From: Lonicera japonica
Lineage: Eukaryota; Streptophyta; Magnoliopsida; Dipsacales; Caprifoliaceae
Reading direction: 5' to 3'
NCBI GenBank assembly: GCA_021464415.1
Contig: CM038469.1
Location: forward strand, 10,146,501-10,210,500
Length of the DNA stretch: 64,000 bases
The translations under genes were made by a program, and so were the position numbers. Each line of letters starts with the position of its first letter. The stretch's first letter is position 1. The notes under the pieces were generated by a model, which was not told the origin of the DNA, did no database searches, and saw nothing but the letters and a program-made list of their open reading frames with translations. This document shows, piece after piece, positions 57,960 through 64,000 of the stretch.

Positions 57960-58960
57960 GAGCAACATCGAAAGGTTTTCAAGAACGAGCAACAGTCATG
58001 TTGATGCCTTAGCTATGCTTGCTTCCATAATCAATTCATATATGAAGAGGGTGATCGAAGTAGAATTCTTATTGAGGCCGATCAAGTTCAGAGTATGGTT
58101 TTTAAGAAAAAGGCCGATTTAGGAGTCTCATGGATGGATCCAATCGTTCAGTATCTCAAGAATGTAAGTCAATCCAGTGATAGCACATAAGCATATAGGA
58201 TGAGGGCCCAGGCTAGCCGATATTGGTTATCTCCTGACAACAAGCTTTATAGGAGATCATTTTCTAACCCTCAATTGAAATGTGTGCACCCGAGGCAGGT
58301 GCAAGAAATACTCCATCAGTTGCATAAAGGCAGCTGTGAAAGCCATACAAGAGGGAGATCCATGGCTCACAGAGCGAGGAGTCAAAGTTATTGTTGGCTA
58401 TATATGCAGAAAGATGCTCTGGCTTACGCAAAGAAATGCAACAAGTGTAAAAAACATGCACCAACTATCCACTCACCTGGCACTAGGCTTTTTCTTATCA
58501 CAAGCCTTTGGTCATCCGCTCAGTGGGGGTTAGATATACTTGGTCCATTTCCAAGAGCTGCTGGGTCTAGTAAATTCTTACTTGTTGCTACTGATTACTT
58601 CACCAAATGGGTAGAGGCTGAAGCTTTCATCAATATTGTCGATTCCAACGTGAAAGCATTTATGTGGAAAAATATTTTTACTCGTTTTGGCATTCCTAAG
58701 ATGATCATTTACGAAATAGGACCCGGTTTAAGAGCAAGAAAATTTCCAAATTCTGTGAGAAGTTGGGCATACGGCAGAGTTTTTCTAGTATGGCTCATCC
58801 CCAAACAAACGGCTAGGCCGAATCCTCAAACAAAGTTATATTTGAGGGCTTGAAAAAGAGGTTAAATGACGCAAAGGGAAATTAGGTCAAGGAATTGCCA
58901 TTGGTACTCTAGGCTTTTAGAACAATGACGTGCCGATCTATTAGTGAAACTCCATTAGAC
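57960..58960 (+). pseudogene. Ty3/gypsy (Tat/Athila-lineage) RNase H end and integrase, broken
   Basis: Plus strand. SWMDPIVQYLKN at ~58130-58165 precedes RAQASRYWLSPDNKLYRRSF. The integrase zinc-binding region (KDALAYAKKCNKCKKHAP) and core WGLDILGPFPRA..SKFLLVATDYFTKWVEAEA (first catalytic aspartate) follow, then ITRFGIPKMII-like. The frame shifts near 58720-58800 and continues in another frame as QAESSNKVIFEGLKKRLNDAKGN to ~58960, where it is cut by the next repeat. Lineage assignment follows the wording of these blocks. Confidence 0.82.
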
Positions 58961-59280
58961 CAAAATAGCCGAATTGTCACGGTTTTAACCATGAGAAAAA
59001 CGGCGGTGACAAATATCAATTGTCACGGTTTAAAACTATGATAATTCATTATTGTCACAGTTTTGTAAATTGATGTAACGCACTATAAACGGTCAATCCT
59101 GTCACGGTTTGTGACCAAAACAACCTTAAATCCTTTGTTACAGTTCAGAAACGAGACATATTTCACTTGAAGGTCTCTATATACACCAAACTTGTCATGG
59201 TTCAAAACCGCAATAATATTTGACAGCGTGCCTTTGTTGTCACAGTTTTAGACTGTGACAATATATTTTATAATATAATT
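58961..59280. repeat. CACTA-like subterminal inverted repeat cluster
   Basis: At least eight copies of a word TTGTCACGGTTTT or its complement (AAACCGTGACAA and variants such as GTCATGGTTC, GTCACAGTTTTAG...CTGTGACAA) alternate in ~300 bp. This pattern is typical just inside CACTA ends. The expected CACTA terminus is not clear (ATTAGACCAAAATAGCC at 58955). No second end was found. Confidence 0.55.
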
Positions 59281-60366
59281 TTTCTTTAATAAAAACGGAA
59301 TTTCCAATATCTTTTAATTCCCTATACAATATACCTCTAACAATCACAAAAATCCCAGCAGTAATATATAATAATTTGGTATAAATCTACAACATTATTT
59401 CAACTAATGAACACAACATGCATTTTTATTACAATCAATCTATAGAATTAATTGCATTATTTGAATCAATATTACATATGTCACAAATATGCATATATTT
59501 ATATATCAATTATATTCAATATTAAATAATGCCTAAAACTTAAACATAAAATTGCTAACTTATAAACAACTAACATAATCAAGATGATCAAGGGCGTGCA
59601 TAAACTTTAAATACATAAAATTGCCAACTTATTAACATCCGGATCACCTTCCTAATCCCTATATGAATTGTCAAGTCTACAAGTGCTAAAGGTGTATTTA
59701 AACACTGAGAAATGTCATCACAACTCAAGTATAGACTTTAAAGAAGAAAAGTATCATAAATCTCATGCTTTTCTTACAACGCACAAACCTCCTTTCTTCG
59801 GTCCTACTAAAGATGTATGTTTTTCTCCTTCGGCACCAATTGGTGCAAATCAAGCCTAGAAAAAATTTAGTAATTATATAACGAAACAACATAAGGTAGC
59901 AGAATAATTAAAATGTAGCAAATGCATAATCTGAAAGAAAGTACACTAATTAATGAATTTTGTTTTAAAAATAAATCATAAATTGCCTACCTTAATTAAT
60001 ATATTAAGCAAGGTTATAACATTTAGGCCTTAATCAGAAGCAAATGCAGAATCTATCCAAACCAAAAGATACATTTAGGCAAGTACACTAATTAATGGTC
60101 TTTTAAGATATTAGGAGAGGCTTAATAATCTATTTAAACCAAAGTGTACATTTTAACTTCTCTACACTATATATAGAGAGTATGGACTGACCATTACGAG
60201 GAGTTAAACGGGTGAACTTTTTGATAAAACTTGGTGAAGATCTCCATGATTGGTAGATCATCTTCACCAAATTTTATGGAAACATTCAACTTGGAAATGG
60301 GATAACTAAACATCTAAATTTTTAACGTCTTATGAATTTCCTTTATGTATGAGAGAGTTTCACATC
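59281..60366. other. AT-rich non-coding DNA
   Basis: Possibly the interior of the CACTA-like element. No gene recognised. A weak stem is suggested by GGTGAAGATC..ATGATTGGTAGATCATCTTCACC at 60232-60272. Confidence 0.45.
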
Positions 60367-60369
60367 TAT

Positions 60370-60611
60370 GGGAAGTGGTGGAACTAGCTAGGTACCCCTT
60401 TTGAATATATATATTATAAAAAAATAATTTATGTTTTTAAAAAACGAGCTTCTTACCGAACTATCACAATTTGAGCTCAAATAGCTTGGTTCATTTTATA
60501 GCCTTAAATATGACGGAGCAGACACACGTTTTTTCTACACAAAGTGATATCCTTTCAACTTCATTTACTCTCTAATTTGGACCCTTATGTCCAAATCCTG
60601 GCTTCGCCACT
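60370..60611. mobile_element. Small hAT-like MITE, ~240 bp
   Basis: The left end AGTGGTGGAACTAGCTAGG and right end (reverse-complemented) CAGTGGCGAAGCCAGGATT resemble the CAGTGGCGGA.CCAGG ends of plant hAT MITEs. The flanks share TATGGGA and TGTGGGA-like words, an imperfect match to an 8-bp duplication. Non-coding. Confidence 0.58.
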
Positions 60612-62238
60612 GTTTGTGGGAATACCAAATTTGTCCATATGAATTTGGCCACGACTATGTGAAATTACCATGTTTATACTATTATTCAAATTAAAATTTT
60701 AAATTTAGAATACTATCATTTTAATAGCCGAAATCTTAGTTAGATAAGCGGTTTTCAAAATTAAAGACAATTTAAAGAAGCTCCTAACCTCTGTGAAGTC
60801 TTTTTTGGGGAGTCTCTGCACCATATTGCCACTCTTAAACCAAAAGCAATTTAAAATAATTTGACAACATATAACTAAATTAATAAACCAATTACTAGCC
60901 AATTGTTCATTGATCTTTGCCAAACCCAAAAAATATACAAGTTATGTTCTTTAGTATGGTATTAGATGCTAAAAATTATGCAAACCATATATCTCTAGTG
61001 GTTTTTGATAATAATTTTTCACTGGAATCAATTTCCTTAGTACAACTAGGTTTAGCCTCATTTTCTCTTTTCCATAGAATTTTTTTTGCATGAAATCGAT
61101 TATTTACCTATTAACTAATTAAACGAATGCCTAGGTAGAAGGTTATTGGCAACATATATTACGATAACACTGAACCTTATGATGTTACTTACCAGTGAAT
61201 TCAAAATTTGTTGAGAAATTAATTTATCTTTATCCAACGATTTAAAGTAGACCTCCAGCATATCAGTAAGTTCAAGGCCAGCTTTTTTCCATAGCTTCTG
61301 GATCTTATTGACAATCTATAACAATTGATTTAACAACACAACTATTAAAAATCTATTTCATTTGCAATTGACAAATTACAAATAGACTTAAAGACAATAA
61401 AATTCATATTGCATAAAAGAAACACAATACCTTCGAGCAGCACCAACCTCGAGTAACGATTCGTACTAGCATAAATCCAATATAACCAAAACATCACCTA
61501 AAAAATGAGATTAAAATAACATACGAGGCAATTGCATTTTACTCCAACTAGCATTAACTACTACTATAAGATACTACCTCTTGTGATTAAAATGAAGATG
61601 TTTGTCCAATTGAATAGCGCAACTGCATTTTAATTGTATATCATATCACTTTTAGCAAGGTTTCATCTCATTTCAACAAAATTGATTTCACACCTACGTA
61701 AATTCTTAAACAAGCTAATTCTAATTCTAAATGATGGTAACTCGAAAGCCTGAGCTTAATAAAGATTCTTCAGTGACTAACGCTTAGAAGTATAGGCAGT
61801 TTCTTCAAAGCTCCATCTGATTATGCATAATCTGGTATTACTAGAAAACTAGTTTACTTAAAAGGATTTGATTACCATGTAGAGCATTCTAACAACCCCA
61901 ATTTAAGGATAATTTATTTTCAAATTTAAATTACAAAATTAAGCTCAAAATACACATATAAGGTAAATAGTATAACACAATTCATTTGATGAGATAAACC
62001 TAATAGAAACTAATAAATAGAGGTATGTTAACCCAAGTACGCACCTTAATGTTAGTCAACATCAAACAATGCATACCAAAAGTGGCTTCCCCAGCTTTCT
62101 CGAAAGCTAAAATATCTTCTTGTGACATTTGCTAACTTTTTTTGCAACAATTCCCATTGACTTTTTCGGCCTTTTACCTAACAAGATAGTAGAATAGACA
62201 ACAACAGTCATAACCAACATATGTGGCAACAAGGAAAT
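60612..62238. other. Non-coding DNA
   Basis: AT-rich. A few intron-like patterns on the minus strand, but no protein family recognised. Confidence 0.5.
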
Positions 62239-64000
62239 TGTAACACCCCGTTCTTCCGTTTTCTCGTAGTTGCCTTCTTTCGTACATAAATCTCACCTCG
62301 AGTGGTGAAATCTTGTATAGAGGAGCCTCTTAGTGTTCTAGTACTCTGTATTAGTCATATTGGCCTCTTTCCACTCATGTGAGTGTTCTTTAGGTGGTTC
62401 GGGTGGTCCAAATCGGTTTCGGTTCGTAAATCATGAGTTTTGGCTTTACGCGATTTCTTATTTTTAGTCAACTTTGGGACATCATAACTTTCTCGTCTTA
62501 AATCCGATTTGGGTGCTGTTTATTCTTAATTCTAGGTTTTATATCATTCTACAACTTTTATGTTTTGAACGAAGTCTAATTTTCACTCCTCGTTGGTCAA
62601 AACATCGCTCGAAGTAGGCCCATCGCCAATTCTATTCATTCGGTAGCGCTTCGATAGAGCGCTGTCTTCAGAGAATTTCTAGGAACAATCGGTCCCTAAT
62701 TTGAGAAAACTTCCTTCTATGAAGTTGTATATCTTTGAAATACCTTTCCGTGGATATAAAGATCACCTTAATTGGAGTCCCAAGCTAAAAGTTATGGCTA
62801 ATTTAAGATCAGTGCGCCAGAGCACCATTTTTACCTGCGGACCGGTATGGGGATTTGCTAGACCGGTCCAGCCTTTAATTTTTGGGCTAATTCTGGACTG
62901 CGGACCAGTTTGGTATTTTTCTAGACCGGTCCGATAGCGGGCTAGGTTGGTTCTTAGTGTTTTTAAGTGATCTTTAAGCCCCTTTTCACCCCATACTCAA
63001 CCCAAACACTCTCATACACCCAAGGGGAGTCTAGAGAGATCTAGAGAGAGAAGGATAGGGGATTCCACCCATCTATTACTCCACACACAAGATCCAAGCT
63101 TCAAAACCATCTAAACCTATTCCTAGATTACTATTCATCGTCTTCTTCCCCTCTCTTCCACTATTGACGCTAGGGTTCAAGTTAGGGCTTCGTGATATGG
63201 CTTCTACACGTCATTAACTCAGGGATTCGGTTTGTCTAAGGTGGGAACACTAGTAATAAACATGTTTCTTACATTATTACTCGTTGAATTAGAGTTTTGA
63301 ACTCAAATTGGGTATTTTCATCAAAAACATATGGTGTTCGCATTTCTTGGGGTTTGGGCTAGATAAATCTTAAATTAGTGATTGATAATGATAGATTATG
63401 ACATCAATCACATGATTCAACAAGTATATACATGTTTTGGCCCACACACCCAAGGATATATGATGAACCCATTCCGTAGCTTCATGTATGAACTCAAAAT
63501 TGGGGTTTTTGGATTTGGGCCTATAGGATAGTTGATTATGGATTATAAATGGTAGTAATATATATTTATGACATTGGTAACAAGCATAAATCCTTATTTA
63601 CGTGTTTGTCCTAAAAGCCACAGAGGCAGAACTTAAGTAGTGATTTGGAAATCTAGCGTCCAACATAGACTATTTTTAATACTATTGCCGAGTACTCTAC
63701 TCAGATATACTCAATTAGTGTGAGTAACATAACTTTGTACTTGGCCATGGTGAGTCGTATTCATATGTTAGTTAGGTTGGAAACATATTATTCGATACTT
63801 GGCTTAATGATATAGTTAGAGAACTATCATAAAACACATACGGTCTTAGTTTTACATATATAGCGCGTAATGAGATATACGACGAAAATAATGAACTAAT
63901 TGGCCTTATTATATGAATAATCACTTGATGAAAAATATATGGAGCATAAACGTAATGAAGATGCTTATAGAAATGATTAACAGTGATGCTAATGATGACA
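62239..64000 (+). repeat. Gypsy LTR-type sequence, copy 2 (runs off the window)
   Basis: Begins TGTAACACCCCGTTCTTCC, the canonical start of this LTR type. It aligns with 55641 onward to the end of the window. Two GGACCGGT-containing phrases repeat near 62840-62935. The element continues beyond position 64000. Confidence 0.68.

Noticed and set aside
60232..60272. Hairpin resembling a small RNA precursor (GGTGAAGATC ... GATCATCTTCACC).
   Set aside because: The stem is short and isolated, with no further arm pairing of the length expected for a plant microRNA precursor.

Overview
This window looks like nuclear DNA of a flowering plant, most likely a eudicot. It is AT-rich, and its genes have GT-AG introns. 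It carries a plant methylesterase (MES/SABP2-type) gene family, and most of the rest is nested plant transposable elements: Copia, Ty3/gypsy, LINE, MULE, CACTA, hAT and PIF/Harbinger types. I saw no rRNA or tRNA gene, organellar insert or prokaryotic gene.

Layout, left to right. 1-1.4 kb: last exon of a methylesterase, cut by the window edge, followed by four tandem copies of a ~189-bp 3'-flanking unit. 1.95-2.97 kb: a possible DNA element with inverted ends. 3.32-9.49 kb: a complete but dead Copia element with two LTRs and a perfect 5-bp target duplication (CAACT). 9.5-11.35 kb: non-coding DNA, perhaps another non-autonomous element. 11.363-21.960 kb: a complete 10.6-kb Mutator-like element (MULE) with a perfect 9-bp target duplication (CAAAATGTT). 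22.41-22.87 kb: a PIF/Harbinger-like MITE. 22.91-25.8 kb: one end of a CACTA element with the remains of a small gene. 28.0-30.45 kb: a second, broken methylesterase gene whose last exon also exists as an inverted copy. 31-36 kb: a decayed Copia gag and LTR-like DNA. 36.4-39.8 kb: two LINE fragments in opposite orientation, one split by an 838-bp hAT element with an 8-bp target duplication. 42.2-42.7 kb: a MITE holding inverted AAT/ATT microsatellites. 44.3-48.8 kb: a scrambled Copia element whose integrase part is inverted and is itself interrupted by a 1.75-kb insertion. 48.8-55.3 kb: a Ty3/gypsy gag-pol remnant between two inverted copies of a small LTR element. 55.6-64 kb: two related gypsy LTR-type stretches, a Tat-lineage integrase remnant, CACTA-like subterminal repeats and a small hAT-like MITE.

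The most interesting object is the MULE. It has two convergent genes. The first is a three-exon MURA-type transposase whose exons join into an unbroken 691-codon frame, with the DDE residues and a SWIM zinc finger. The second, on the opposite strand, is an eight-coding-exon gene with a plant-mobile-domain-like N-terminus and a C-terminal Ulp1/C48 SUMO-protease domain. It would encode 922 aa, but a 26-bp tandem duplication just upstream of the catalytic-cysteine exon shifts its frame. The non-coding parts of both genes carry about 55 copies of a 22-bp palindrome (half-site GGTGCTAAATG), spaced every ~50-58 bp in seven blocks. Every large intron (357-1203 bp) and the intergenic gap hold a block. 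The four short introns (78-96 bp) and all exons hold none. I know of no described MULE organised like this, but I could not search for one.

None of the retroelement genes is intact. The only apparently undamaged coding units are the MULE transposase and, as far as visible, the methylesterase exon at the left edge.
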